From the NCBI GenBank assembly GCA_043739785.1, contig JAYUDN010000025.1, positions 1 to 28,782 on the forward strand: a stretch of 28,782 bases of DNA. The letters are read 5' to 3'. Below, piece by piece: positions 7,631 to 16,298 of this stretch. The notes beneath the pieces were generated by a model. The model was not told where the DNA came from and ran no database searches. It saw only the letters and a list, made by a program, of their open reading frames with translations. Numbering within the stretch: position 1 is the stretch's first letter; every line of letters starts with the position of its first letter. The translations under genes were made by a program, and so were the position numbers. The stretch comes from JAYUDN01 sp043739785 (GTDB taxonomy: Bacteria; Patescibacteriota; Gracilibacteria; BD1-5; UBA2023).

Positions 7631-9661
7631 ATGTCCACTCCAGACTACTCCAGTGAAACCCTTGACCGTATCAAGAAACTCGAACGAATCCGAGCCCTCG
7701 GGGTCAATCCTTTTGCCACCCGATTCGATGCGAGCTCGAGTATCGGTAATATCCTCTCAAAACATCCTTCAAATATCGATCCAACGCTCCAAGAATCCAA
7801 TACTCCTATTTTCCGAACTATAGAAGCTATCATACCATCACCAACGGGTGAAGTCACGATCGCTGGTCGTGTCATGCTCCATCGAAGCTTCGGGAAGATC
7901 TGTTTCGCAAGTATTTCTGATGGAACAGGACGCATGCAGGTGCTTTTTTCGAGAGAAAATTGCTCTCTCTCTGTAAATTGAGAACTAAAAACTGAACTTA
8001 CTGGAGAAACAGAACCCGTATCCGCCTACAAATTCGCGGAAAAACTCATCGACCTCGGGGATTTCGTCGGGGTTCGTGGAGAACTATTTTATACCCACAA
8101 AGGTGAACTGACCCTCTTTGTCAAAGAATTCACTTTTCTCACGAAAGCCATCCGTCCCCTTCCGGAGAAGTTCCATGGGATAGAAAATGAGGATGAGCGC
8201 TTCCGAAAGCGCTACCTTGATATGTCCATGGATGATGCACTTCGAGCAATCTTTGTACGAAAATCCAGATTCTGGAAAGCGACTCGAGATTTTCTCGTGT
8301 CGAAGGGATTCCTCGAAGTCGAGACCCCAACCCTTGAACATACGACCGGTGGTGCTGAGGCTCGACCCTTTGCGACCCATCACAACGACTATGATGTCGA
8401 TGTCTTCCTGCGTATCTCGATCGGCGAACTCTGGCAGAAACGCCTGATGGCTGGAGGATTTCCGAAAACCTTCGAAATCGGACGCGCCTATCGCAACGAA
8501 GGATCAAGTCCAGATCATCTACAGGAGTTTACCAATATGGAATTCTACTGGGGATATGCGAACTATGAAGATGGGATGAAGCTCGTCGAAGCGATGTACC
8601 GATATATCGCTATGGAAGTCTACGGGAAGACGGTATTCACCGCTCGAGGCCATACCTTTGACCTCGCGAGTGAGTGGAGACGGGTCGACTATGTGAGTGC
8701 AGTACTCGAGAAAACGGGGATCGATATCCTCACAGCAACTGAAAGTGCTATGCAACAAAAACTCACGGAACTCTGAGTCAAGTACGACGGAACCAATCGG
8801 GAACGACTTACTGACACACTCTGGAAATATACTCGAAAACAGATATCAGGACCTGCTTTCCTTATTAACCATCCTTCCCTCATCTCCCCTCTGGCGAAAA
8901 CAAGTCAGGAACGTCCTGGAACGGTCGAACGATTCCAGGTAATCCTCTGAGGATCTGAAATCGGGAACGGCTACAGTGAGCTCAATGATCCCCTCGACCA
9001 ACGGGCTCGATTCGAGAAACAACAGGAGATGCTTGCGGCTTGAGATGACGAAGCGATGATGCCAGACTGGGATTTCGTCGAGATGCTCGAACACGGGATG
9101 CCTCCGACTTGCGGATTCGGATTCGGAGAACGACTCTTTGCCTTCCTTGAGGATAAACCCATCCGTGAAGTCCAATACTTTCCATTTATGAAACCGATCG
9201 GAGAATCACTTTCTGTGAAAGAATCCGAGGAACGATACCGTTCCAAGAAAATAATCGTGATCGCTGATGAACATCATCCTGCTGGTCCTGGGGCTGTAGC
9301 GAATGCTATCGGACAGCTCGGGATTGAGATCGGTATGTTCTCAGAAGCTAAACTCGCCGAAACCAAGATCCTTCATGATGCTGATGGGCGTGTTCACTAT
9401 ACGGATGCATATTATGGTATGTCAAACCTCTCAGGAACCCAGGAACAAATGGCACACTTTGTGATGAAATGTCATACTGCCAATATGCAAGTCTTTGATT
9501 TTTCAGAAATTATGAGAAAAGCTCACTCCGATAAACAAATGCTCGAGGGGTACAAGTGACTCTCGACTGAAGATATCAGCTATATAGCAGTTGGAGCCGT
9601 CATACCTGCGGATTTTGAGAAAGAGTGGCTCGCAACTCTCTCTCTATTCGGAAAAGTGTAA
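7631..9661 (+). CDS. lysS: Lysyl-tRNA synthetase (class II) with C-terminal DUF2000-like domain
   Basis: Charges tRNA-Lys with lysine. OB-fold anticodon-binding domain about residues 60-165 and class II catalytic core about 185-530. The core shows TGGAEARPFATHHN, motif 2 at FEIGRAYRNEGSSPDH followed by EFTNMEFYWGY, SEIGNGYSELNDP and motif 3 at GMPPTCGFGFGERL. Usual LysRS ends just after the REVQYFPFMKP motif. Here the frame continues 140 residues from about 539 (KKIIVIADEHHPAGPGAVAN), with DADGRVHYTDAY and FDFSEIMRKAHSD. That pattern resembles DUF2000, a family with a PTH2-like (peptidyl-tRNA hydrolase 2) fold. There is no stop or frameshift at the junction. TGA glycines occur in both parts. 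Total 676 residues against about 500 for LysRS alone. The start is 3 nt after the preceding stop, so coupling is likely. Confidence 0.95.
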
Positions 9662-9847
9662 ATTTTTTTGAGTCATTTGAAGTACTTTTCTATTGTAGCG
9701 ATACATCGAAGAGTAAGAAAATATAACAATATAATACTATCTTCAGGTGTTGGATAGTTTTCTAGATTTCCTGATGATTATTCTCTTGATTGATTCACTG
9801 AGCGTCATATGGATAGATGGTCGTATATTTTTTAGCACTGACTGGAT

Positions 9848-10345
9848 CTAGCACGATTGGACAGGACGTTCTAAAACTGCAAGGATGCCTATATTATAAA
9901 CTCATCACATAGGAAGTCATGTGTGGTCGGAATGATTTGAATCAAGCCCAAGTTGTGACTTGAGTTGTCACTTGATGAGAGAGATATCTTCAGGGGAAAG
10001 GTTTAGCGCTATTCCATCTTTTTGATATTGTGAAAACTCGATTTGATCTATGTAATCAATTAATTTTATCTGTTCATCGATTGAAAGATCTTTTATTCTC
10101 TCTTTCCATATAGATAAGTAAGCAGTAATTACCTCCGTACCATAGAACACTCTCTCTGAATAGGGAGTTTCTACAATTAGTCAACGTTTTTTCCTTTCAA
10201 AACGAATGTCTGGCAATAGTGCTATCACCTTTTCATCATGCACTTTGGCGTAGTAAAAAGGAATGAGCTCTCATTCGATAAATCTATAAAATAAAGAAAA
10301 ATTAAATTCTTCGGGATGTGATTGAGGAGCATTTCAAGATGACAT
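9848..10345 (-). CDS. Unrecognised 165-residue protein
   Basis: Runs from ATG (MSSGNAPQSHPEEF) to TAG with TGA=Gly; no stop interrupts it. The middle looks like an ordered soluble domain (FSLFYRFIEGELIPFYYAKV, RKKRGLIVETPYSERVFYG). It is followed by an acidic helix-like stretch (LSIDEQIKLIDYIDQIEF). No signal peptide, membrane segment or motif I recognise. It has its own consensus promoter with a leader of about 22 nt. Convergent with lysS across about 186 nt with no gene and no strong terminator. The sequence is AT-rich compared with lysS, suggesting an accessory gene. Confidence 0.7.
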
Positions 10346-10373
10346 TTTTTTGTGAATGATGTTATAATAATAC

Positions 10374-10402
10374 ATTATATTCCAATATTTACTATTTGTC
10401 AA
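10374..10402 (-). promoter_or_regulatory. Consensus promoter of the 9848-10345 gene
   Basis: Perfect TTGACA (10397-10402), 17-nt spacer and perfect TATAAT (10374-10379) on the minus strand. The transcript start is expected about 22 nt before the ATG. It is the best sigma-70-type promoter in the window. Confidence 0.86.
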
Positions 10403-10485
10403 TAATTTTTTATCTCACAACTGAAAAGATTTCTGCATTTTCCGCTTTTTTCATATAATCTTATTATACTATTTATATATAATTT

Positions 10486-11328
10486 ATGAACTTCTCCTTC
10501 CTCTGACTCGGCCTCATGTGAGTGCCGATGGCTCGCAATATCATCACGAAGTGATATACGCTCACGGTCTATAACCGCACTCCTGGAAAAGCCAAAGAAC
10601 TTACCGATCTTGGAGCAACAGAGGCAATTTCCCTTGAGGAAGCTCTCGCATCCGATGTGATCATCACGATGCTCACTGACGGTCAGGCAGTGTATGAGAC
10701 GATTGTAAAAAATATTGATTCAATCCAACCAGGAGGCGTAGTCATCGATATGTCGACGATCGGGGTCGAGTGGGCGGAGCGAATAGGAAGAGAGCTCGGA
10801 GAAAGTGGCGTCCACTTCATCGATGCGCCCGTGACCGGCAGTACTCCGAAAGCAATTACCGGGGAGCTCACGATATTTATCTGAGGAGAAGAGAGTATTG
10901 TTGAGAAAGTTAGGCCCGTACTCGAATGCATGGGGACTAACTTCCAGTATATGGGAGCTATAGGAACCGGACAGGCGATGAAACTCGTAAACAATCACCT
11001 CGTCGCCCTCTCGATGGTGAGCCTCATCGAGTGTGTCTTCGCCGGAGAACGACTCGGACTCGAGCGCACGAGAATCCTTGACGTGCTTGGGACTGTTCCT
11101 GTGACATCTGCATACCATCGGATGAAGCTTCCGATGCTCGCGAACCGAGAATATCCGCCGATGTTCTCGGGAGACAATATGCTCAAAGATATCAGGCTCG
11201 CTCTCGAAAGTGAAGGATCGCGAGAAAGCCTTCCCCTCCTCGATATCTCTGAGAAGCTCTACTCGAAACTCCACGACCTCGGATACGGAGGAGAAGACCT
11301 CGCAAGTATCGATCGACTCTATAGCTAA
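10486..11328 (+). CDS. NAD(P)-dependent beta-hydroxyacid dehydrogenase (3-hydroxyisobutyrate dehydrogenase family)
   Basis: 280 residues. N-terminal Rossmann fold with GLGLMGVPMARN, where two of the conserved glycines are TGA, then VIITMLTDG, VIDMSTIGVEWA (family substrate-site DxST), FIDAPVTGSTPKA and GTGQAMKLVNNHL with the catalytic Lys at about 166. The all-helical C-terminal domain ends at LGYGGEDLASIDRLY. The family reversibly oxidises beta-hydroxyacids such as 3-hydroxyisobutyrate, tartronate semialdehyde or succinic semialdehyde; the substrate cannot be told. The start ATG is followed at once by the beta strand leading to the glycine motif. The upstream DNA is very AT-rich with several possible -10 boxes. 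A strong terminator follows. Confidence 0.9.
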
Positions 11329-11352
11329 GAGATAATATTTCTTCCCTAAAAA

Positions 11353-11385
11353 AAATCCCTTCCAGTTATAGAAGGGATTTTGGTT
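11353..11385. terminator. Bidirectional intrinsic terminator
   Basis: Perfect 10-bp stem AAATCCCTTC (11353-11362) / GAAGGGATTT (11371-11380) with an 8-nt loop, A-tract before and T-rich tail after. It sits between convergent genes (dehydrogenase on plus, LysM-CHAP gene on minus) and can serve both. Confidence 0.9.
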
Positions 11386-11397
11386 TTTGAGTAAAAA

Positions 11398-12534
11398 CTA
11401 CTCAGCGTAAATATATCCATCGATCGCATCATCATCTTTCGAGAGTTTTCGAACGGTGACTTCATTGATACGACGGTAATTCATATCCTTGATAATAATC
11501 TCATCATCGGTGACATCGACGACGATCGCGACGTGTCCAAAGGCTCTATTATATCATCCTCCTGAAAGCTGTATGATCGCTCCTGGTACTGGTATCGATC
11601 CCGTTTTGACTCCAGCTGCTTTCGCGTGAGATATCCACTGATTGGCGTTTCCTCTCCATGTGACATTCTTATGCATTGCTACGTACCAGGTACAGTTTCC
11701 CCAAGCAAATCCAGAACTTTTCCCCGTGTATTCGATCGGATATCGATCTTTGATACCATCTGTTTCTGTCGATTTTTTGACTTTTGGTTTGACGGCTGCT
11801 GGGGACTGAGCAATAGCTACTTTTTTCGAAGTCACGACTGCAACTGCTTTCTGAGCTACTGGTTTGATCGCTCCAGGAATGATAAGGTCTCGTCCTTCTC
11901 GAATCGCTTCAGCGCTGGTGAGGTTGTTCACTCGTACGATATCTGCAACATCAACTTTGTAGGCCATAGCGATTTCCGAAAGCGTATCATCCTTTCCGAC
12001 GGTATAGACTACTCCAGAAACTGGAGGGATACGTAGGTTCATCCCCGGTTTGATGCTATCTGACTCGGTCATATCATTGGCCCATCGGATGGTATCAATA
12101 CTGATATCATATTGACTCGAAATCTTACTGAGAGAATCTCCAGATTTGACGGTATAGTAGGAAAGACTCGCGACTCGAGTATCAGGCACCGATGGAGGAG
12201 TTTCTTGCGTAGCAGTGTGCGTAGGCACAGTACTCGCTATAACAGTAGCATCGTCTGAGGTTTGGACAAGTCCATTATCAGAGACAGACAAACTCGTCGT
12301 ATCTACTGGAGTATCTCCGGTATAGGCAGTGATGATACTTGAGTTATCGTATTGTCCCACATCAGTTTCCAAGTTTTGTCCGAGAACGGAGAGTGAAGGG
12401 TAGATCGGCAGGAGCGTTACCATGGTGAGGGTAAACCACTTAAAGGTCCGAAATGTTTCCCACACAGTCTGCACCGTATGATGATTACGGAGCGCTCGTT
12501 CGAGACGGGCTTGGGTATTGAGAGATGTACGCAT
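11398..12534 (-). CDS. LysM-CHAP cell-wall hydrolase
   Basis: 378 residues, exported. Residues 33-50 form a membrane anchor or signal segment (WFTLTMVTLLPIYPSLSV) after a positively charged N-terminus. A Ser/Thr-rich linker follows, then two LysM peptidoglycan-binding domains at about 127-170 (YYTVKSGDSLSKISSQY) and 177-219 (YTVGKDDTLSEIAMAY). An Ala/Lys/Pro linker leads to a C-terminal CHAP domain at about 277-378 with catalytic Cys281 (GNCTWY) and His334 (GHVAIVV). CHAP enzymes cleave amide bonds in peptidoglycan, either as amidase or endopeptidase. One TGA glycine (near 11551) sits inside the CHAP domain; under the standard code the catalytic His would be lost. It lies 67 nt downstream of rplU on the same strand. 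Confidence 0.93.
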
Positions 12535-12601
12535 TCATGGTTTTTAGGAATAAAAGCAGTATCGGGAGCTTCGAGGAAACTTTTCCCCTTCTCCCATACG
12601 G

Positions 12602-12913
12602 CTACGCTATCGAATCGACACTAAGTCGAGTCTTCTGAGCGCGGAATCCATAGGTTCGCATATAGCGTTTTTTGGCTTTCATTTTGAACACACGGATCTT
12701 ATCAGCTTTGAAATTTTCGAGAACGGTAAGTTGTACTTTGGATCCTGCTACGGTAGGAGTACCAACAGTCGTCGTTTTTCCATCTTCTGAGGCCACAAGG
12801 AGGGCCTCCATGGTCATCACGTGTCCGACTTCGAGATTCTGATTATCGACGACGATAGTCATTTTCTCGGAAACAGTATATTGATGTCCACTGATTTGTA
12901 AAACTGCAATCAT
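12602..12913 (-). CDS. rplU: Ribosomal protein bL21
   Basis: 103 residues, the normal length. Shows the family pattern MIAVLQISGHQYTVSE, ALLVASEDGKTTTVGTP, VQLTVLENFKADKIRVFKMK and a basic C-terminus (KAKKRYMRTYGFRAQKTRL) that contacts 23S rRNA. The usual partner rpmA (bL27) is not adjacent; the LysM-CHAP gene follows instead. No Shine-Dalgarno before the ATG. Confidence 0.95.
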   Translation of the reverse strand: MIAVLQISGHQYTVSEKMTIVVDNQNLEVGHVMTMEALLVASEDGKTTTVGTPTVAGSKVQLTVLENFKADKIRVFKMKAKKRYMRTYGFRAQKTRLSVDSIA

Positions 12914-13140
12914 ATAAAAGAAGGGTAATGCTCAGATAAGGGGCAATAAATGCTCTTTAAGTCCTTATCACGAAGCGAAAATAGGTTTTAACGTTTAGAG
13001 CTTAGTTTCTCAAGAAGAATATTCTCTCGACCCTAAAATCTAAATACTAACGGCTATTTATTCTGTTTCGAACTTATTGGTTCCTTCCCTAACTATTCTT
13101 CATTATTCATTATTAATTCTTAATTCATCATTGATTCTTA

Positions 13141-13215
13141 TGGCTGGGGTACTAGGATTCGAACCTAGGAATGGCGGAGTCAAAGTCCGCTGCCTTACCG
13201 CTTGGCGATACCCCA
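13141..13215 (-). tRNA. tRNA-Gln (anticodon UUG)
   Basis: 75 nt including an encoded CCA. Acceptor stem TGGGGTA/TACCCCA, D arm GCC...GGTAAGGC, anticodon stem GCGGA/TCCGC with loop CTTTGAC, T arm CCTAGGTTCGAATCCTAGT and discriminator G. The UUG anticodon reads CAA and, by wobble, CAG. It is not the UGA-reading tRNA. Confidence 0.96.
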
Positions 13216-13218
13216 AAG

Positions 13219-13292
13219 CAGAGAAGACAGAAGACAGAAACAGGCAACAGGAGGAATACAGAAACCCAACTGCGAACTGCTAACTGTGAACT
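13219..13292. repeat. Degenerate short tandem repeats
   Basis: Runs of AGAAGACAG-like units pass into AACTGC/AACTGT-like units, upstream of the tRNA gene on the other strand. They resemble the other short-unit arrays at 13655, 14514, 15940 and 17478. The rest of 13293-13456 shows nothing I can name. Confidence 0.5.
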
Positions 13293-13456
13293 GCTTGTTT
13301 TTCTAGACCCGGGGATTATAGTGAGAAATAATAAAAGTCAAAATTATTATCTTCTCCCCCTTTTCGACTCCTTTTGTCTTTGAGTACTGATGTGAAAGTT
13401 CGTGTCGTTTCAGACAGTATACCACAACATTTTCTCAAAAAGGAAAAGAAAATATA

Positions 13457-13487
13457 TTGACGTTATATTTTTATATTTATATATAAT
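13457..13487 (+). promoter_or_regulatory. Candidate promoter of the small ORF and rplI
   Basis: TTGACG (13457-13462) followed by TATATA (13480-13485, spacing 17) or TATAAT (13482-13487, spacing 19). The ATG at 13494 comes 6-8 nt after the -10 box, so a transcript would be leaderless or nearly so. Confidence 0.5.
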
Positions 13488-13493
13488 AAAATA

Positions 13494-13640
13494 ATGGTCT
13501 TTGGATCGAGGAAATCCGAAAAATCCACATCAGGAAAATTTTGAACTTCGCTCTTTTACGATATACTCAATATGTATTCTTGAGCGCTTGATGTTGGCTC
13601 TCTCATTCATGGCAATCATATACCCCTCCCCTATCAGTAG
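13494..13640 (+). CDS. Possible small protein of 48 residues
   Basis: ATG directly behind a good promoter, ending in TAG, with two TGA read as Gly. The product starts MVFGSRKSEKSTSGKFGTSL and continues with SLFYDILNMYSGALDVGSLI. No family recognised. An overlapping longer frame consists of translated CTACCT repeats and is not credible. It lies 149 nt before rplI and could be a leader ORF for it. Confidence 0.4.
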
Positions 13641-13654
13641 TCTAATAACTACCG

Positions 13655-13785
13655 CAATCTACCTGCTTATCTGCCTGCTATCTACCTTAATCTACCTATT
13701 ACCTGCTATCTACCATCATCTACCTGTTACCTACCACAACCTAGCTGCTATAATCTACCTATTCCCTACCACAACCTACCACCAA
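13655..13785 (+). repeat. C/T/A-rich degenerate array (CTACCT units) before rplI
   Basis: About 130 nt made of variants of CTACCT, CTGCT, ATCTACC and CACAACC, almost free of G. It ends 4 nt before the rplI start and so forms its untranslated leader. The lack of G prevents stable RNA structure and may keep the start accessible where no Shine-Dalgarno exists. Not a CRISPR: units are too short and there are no spacers. Confidence 0.7.
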
Positions 13786-13789
13786 ACTT

Positions 13790-14257
13790 ATGCCTCCATC
13801 TAAAACCACTATCGAACTCCTCGTCCACATCGCCCACCTCGGGAAGATCGGAGATATTGTCGAAGTTTCGACCGCTCAAGCTCGCAATCTTTTTATCCCG
13901 AAGAAGATGGCCCGTGAAATTACTCCCGAACGACTCAAGCAAATAGAGCTCGAGAAAAAGCGAGCTCAAGATCAGGCGCGTCTCCGCCTCCTCGATGCCT
14001 ACAAGATCCAGGAAGCTATCGATGGACAGATCCTCGAGTTCACGCTCAAAGGGAAAAATGGAAAGGTATTCGGCGGTCTCGACGAACACGCGATCATAAA
14101 TCGTGTCAAACACAAATGGGGATATGATTTCGAAAAATCCGAGGTCAAACTCCCAAATCGTACCCACATAAAAACCGTCGGCACCCATCTCGTCTACATC
14201 CACATAACGAAGGACACTCTTGCGAAGATACAGGTGGAAGTAAAACTTGATGCATAG
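13790..14257 (+). CDS. rplI: Ribosomal protein bL9
   Basis: 155 residues. N-terminal rRNA-binding domain with IELLVHIAHLGKIGDIVEVS and ARNLFIPKKMA (family YARNFLIPKG), then a long charged helix (about 50-80) and a C-terminal domain ending VEVKLDA. The usual N-terminal MKVILL is replaced by MPPSKTTIELLV, a few residues longer. No TGA codon in the gene. It follows the CTACCT-rich leader without a Shine-Dalgarno. The neighbours rpsF, ssb and rpsR usual elsewhere are absent. Confidence 0.95.
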   Translation: MPPSKTTIELLVHIAHLGKIGDIVEVSTAQARNLFIPKKMAREITPERLKQIELEKKRAQDQARLRLLDAYKIQEAIDGQILEFTLKGKNGKVFGGLDEHAIINRVKHKWGYDFEKSEVKLPNRTHIKTVGTHLVYIHITKDTLAKIQVEVKLDA

Positions 14258-14411
14258 TCGACTTCTTGTTATCTCAACCCCCGAGAACTTGGGAGAGTGA
14301 GTCCTTTGAATTCTCCAGTAATTTCTTCTAATAGGAATAAAGATTCATCCACTCCGGTCGGACTTCCTTCTCTATCGTCTCTACCTTTCCATCGTTTCCT
14401 TCGTCTTCTGT

Positions 14412-14476
14412 GTCATCCTCGCGCATGCGGGGATCCAGTTTCAATCATTCTGGATTCCCGTTTTCACGGGAATGAC
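14412..14476 (+). repeat. Dispersed palindromic repeat, copy A
   Basis: 65-bp element: GTCATCCTCGCGCATGCGGG at one end, TGGATTCCCGTTTTCACGGG then AATGAC at the other. Two internal hairpins are possible (ATTCCCG...CGGGAAT is the clearest). GTCAT/ATGAC form terminal inverted repeats. Near-identical copies lie at 16016 (reversed), 17206 and 17408. It resembles the widespread ATTCCCN8GGGAAT-type repeats (for example Neisseria dRS3). No gene inside. Confidence 0.9.
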
Positions 14477-14513
14477 AAAACCAATTCACTCATCAACAAA
14501 TAAGCTCAACGGC

Positions 14514-14600
14514 TTACCAGCGAAACACCTTCCCAGCTTACCGGCTTACCAGCTTTCTCCAATTCATTTCGCTTCGCCCCATTTCGGTCGAAATGACAGC
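14514..14600. repeat. Short-unit array and small hairpin between rplI and nadD
   Basis: GCTTACCAGC-like units alternate from 14514 to about 14557. Next to them is a small palindrome around CATTTCGGTCGAAATGAC (14580-14597), related in style to one at 17353-17381. The remainder of 14258-14656 holds copy A of the dispersed repeat and nothing else that I can identify. Confidence 0.45.
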
Positions 14601-14656
14601 ACGCCCTGTCTGCTATAGACTTTAATTTTCCTACTACTTACCCTCATTTTACTTAA

Positions 14657-15232
14657 GTGCCATCAAATATTGCCCTCTTCGGTGGAGCCTTCGATCCTCC
14701 CCATCTCGGACATACTGCCATCATCATCAATCTTCTGAAGAGGAGAGAATTTGATAAGATAGTGATCGTTCCAACCGGTCTACGTGAAGATAAAGATTAC
14801 CATATCCCCAATACCGTGCGCAAAGAGATGGTAGAACTCTGTAAAGAGACTCTCACTGAAACAAATACTTCCAAACTTATCATCGACTTCGATGTATTCG
14901 ATGGTATCGTCGGCGAAGGAACCTTTGACCATGAGACATATTTTCGAAGGAAGTACGCTGCCAGTGAAGTATGTCACGTATTCGGGAGTGATACGCTCTC
15001 CACGATGAACCAATGGGAACCTCACGGTGATATCGTCGCCCAAGAATTCCAGAAAATCATCTTCAAAAGGAAATGATTCCCACTCGATGTTTCAAGTATC
15101 AAGAACTATACCCTGCTCGAATGAGATATTCCTGATATTTCCAGTACCGAAATCCGTGCGGGAATGAGTGAATGACTCCATCCTAATATAAAGGATTTTA
15201 TAGAGAAAAATGGATTATACACTCTGTGATAA
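14657..15232 (+). CDS. nadD: Nicotinate-nucleotide adenylyltransferase
   Basis: 191 residues. Adenylates nicotinate mononucleotide in NAD synthesis. The N-terminal nucleotidyltransferase motif is ALFGGAFDPPHLGH, with VIVPTGLRED and HVFGSDTLSTMNQW in the middle. The C-terminal ISSTEIRAG is the family's second ATP-binding motif and lies beyond three in-frame TGA codons that must read as Gly. The start is GTG, placed so that the glycine motif follows the first strand; no in-frame ATG fits. Its 3' end overlaps the convergent gene at 15215 by 18 nt. Confidence 0.9.
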
Positions 15233-15538
15233 TCGTTCAGCAATTTCCTTTTCAATTTGCCTTAAAACATCTTCCACACTTTTTCATGATTGCCTCCCCT
15301 CCATACAGTGAAAAACAGCCTGAGTGTTTAGGTCTTTCCTACTCAGGTCACCCGGAAGAGTTCATTGAGAGTTAATTCATCTTTCTTTCATTAGAGGTGG
15401 ATGTCTAAGGAGATCTATTACCATATGTACCATTTGGGGATCTAGGCTGTCTGGATTTGCATTATAAAATCAATCAGTCATAAAATGAAATCTATCTCGC
15501 ATATAACTTGCATTAGGTAGTTGAATATATATAATCAT
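15215..15538 (-). CDS. Unrecognised 107-residue protein
   Basis: Only visible with TGA=Gly: ATG (MIIYIQLPNASYMRDRFHFM) to TAA without interruption. The product looks soluble and partly helical (DPQMVHMVIDLLRHPPLMKE, VEDVLRQIEKEIAERLSQ). No motif recognised. It is divergent from ruvX with 10 nt between the start codons, so their control regions must overlap, and convergent with nadD with an 18-nt overlap. Alternative: an unused open frame, but no other frame fills this gap. Confidence 0.6.
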
Positions 15539-15548
15539 AAATTCATTT

Positions 15549-15935
15549 ATGTCCACTTTTCTTTCCATCGATTACGGCACTCGTAAATCCTGACTCGCCT
15601 ATTCGGTCGAGGGGTTTTCATTTGCCTATGAGACCGTACCGACTCGAGAAATCATCTGAGCCATCGGGAAACTGATCTGAGAAAAAAACCCAGAGTCCAT
15701 CATCCTTGGGATGCCCTACAACATCGACGGTTCGATGTCCCTCCATGGCAAACGCGTACAGACCTTCGAAAAGGAACTCCGGAAGCACTTCTCACTTCCG
15801 ATCATCCTCCATGATGAACGCCTCTCGACGAGTGAGGCGCGGATTCACTTCTCAGAAAGTGGACAATCCGGCGACGTCGATGCCGAAGCTGCAAGGTTGA
15901 TACTCGAGGATTATATAGCCATGAGTAGAAAATAG
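15549..15935 (+). CDS. ruvX: YqgF/RuvX family nuclease
   Basis: 128 residues, RNase H-like fold. FLSIDYGTRKSGLAYS carries the first acidic residue (family DYGxKRIGLA), with Gly encoded by TGA. IILGMPYNIDGSMSLHG matches the GLPxNMDG motif, LHDERLSTSEAR the DERLTT motif, and GDVDAEAARLILEDY the final VDxxAAxxIL motif. Family members process pre-16S rRNA 5' ends and were first proposed as Holliday-junction resolvases. All catalytic acidic positions appear present. The start ATG is 10 nt from the divergent gene at 15538. Confidence 0.93.
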
Positions 15936-15939
15936 AAAG

Positions 15940-16012
15940 GTGGCTGGCTGGTTTACTGGGATGCTGGTAATCTGAGAAGGTGAATTGCTGTTTGGCTGGT
16001 GAGTGAGTTGGT
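15940..16012. repeat. Degenerate GGCTGGCTG array
   Basis: Units such as GGCTGGCTGGTTTAC, GATGCTGG and TTTGGCTGG, the reverse complement of the ACCAGC-like units at 14514 and 17478. It abuts copy B of the dispersed repeat, as those arrays abut copies A and D. Confidence 0.5.
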
Positions 16013-16015
16013 TTT

Positions 16016-16080
16016 GTCATTCCCGTGAAAACGGGAATCCAGAATCAACAAACCTGGATCCCCGCATACGCGAGGATGAC
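16016..16080 (-). repeat. Dispersed palindromic repeat, copy B (reversed)
   Basis: 65 bp, GTCATTCCCGTGAAAACGGG at the left and GAGGATGAC at the right: the reverse complement of copies A and D. Conservation continues outside into GAGTGAGTTGGTTTT on the left, so the mobile or copied unit is longer than the 65-bp core. Confidence 0.9.
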
Positions 16081-16087
16081 AAAACAT

Positions 16088-16109
16088 AAAAAAAAGCGCC
16101 CGAAGGCGC
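16088..16109 (-). terminator. Intrinsic terminator of the small gene at 16124
   Basis: On the minus strand GCGCC-TTCG-GGCGC is followed by eight T (A-tract 16088-16095). It lies about 15 nt downstream of the first in-frame UGA of the small gene. Confidence 0.82.
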
Positions 16110-16123
16110 AAACATCGTCAGGA

Positions 16124-16294
16124 TCAAGCGAGCCATGGTGTGGCAGACTCGGTCCCGAAAATCTCTCCATCATGACCTAGGTCAAGGAGACCAAAATCCT
16201 GAATTGTAGACTTTACTGCTCGTTCCCGACGATCGGCCAGAAGCCGACGAAGGGATACGAACATTGATAAAGCTATAGCAAAAGCATCCAACAT
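16124..16294 (-). CDS. Small gene that reaches UGA just before its terminator
   Basis: From an ATG preceded by GGAGGT at 4-nt spacing, one of the few clear Shine-Dalgarno sites here, the frame encodes 56 residues (MLDAFAIALSMFVSLRRLLA, then ADRRERAVKS and SATPWLA). It then meets TGA TCC TGA. A terminator hairpin follows at once. With the standard code this would be a normal small gene. With TGA=Gly the frame reads on through the hairpin and the dispersed repeat to TAA at 15953 (113 residues), so a terminated mRNA would have no stop codon. No family recognised; the N-terminus is hydrophobic. Alternatives: a non-coding RNA, or recently acquired DNA. Confidence 0.45.
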   Translation of the reverse strand: MLDAFAIALSMFVSLRRLLADRRERAVKSTIQDFGLLDLGHDGEIFGTESATPWLA

Positions 16295-16298
16295 GGAT

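Noticed and set aside
7631..9661. lysS as a frameshifted or multi-fragment pseudogene
   Set aside because: All interruptions are TGA at positions that suit glycine; the frame is otherwise intact with every class II motif.
13077..13383. Small plus-strand frames over the tRNA
   Set aside because: They overlap tRNA-Gln on the other strand and translate its conserved arms.
13655..13785. CRISPR array
   Set aside because: Units of about 6 nt, degenerate, without spacers, and no cas genes nearby.
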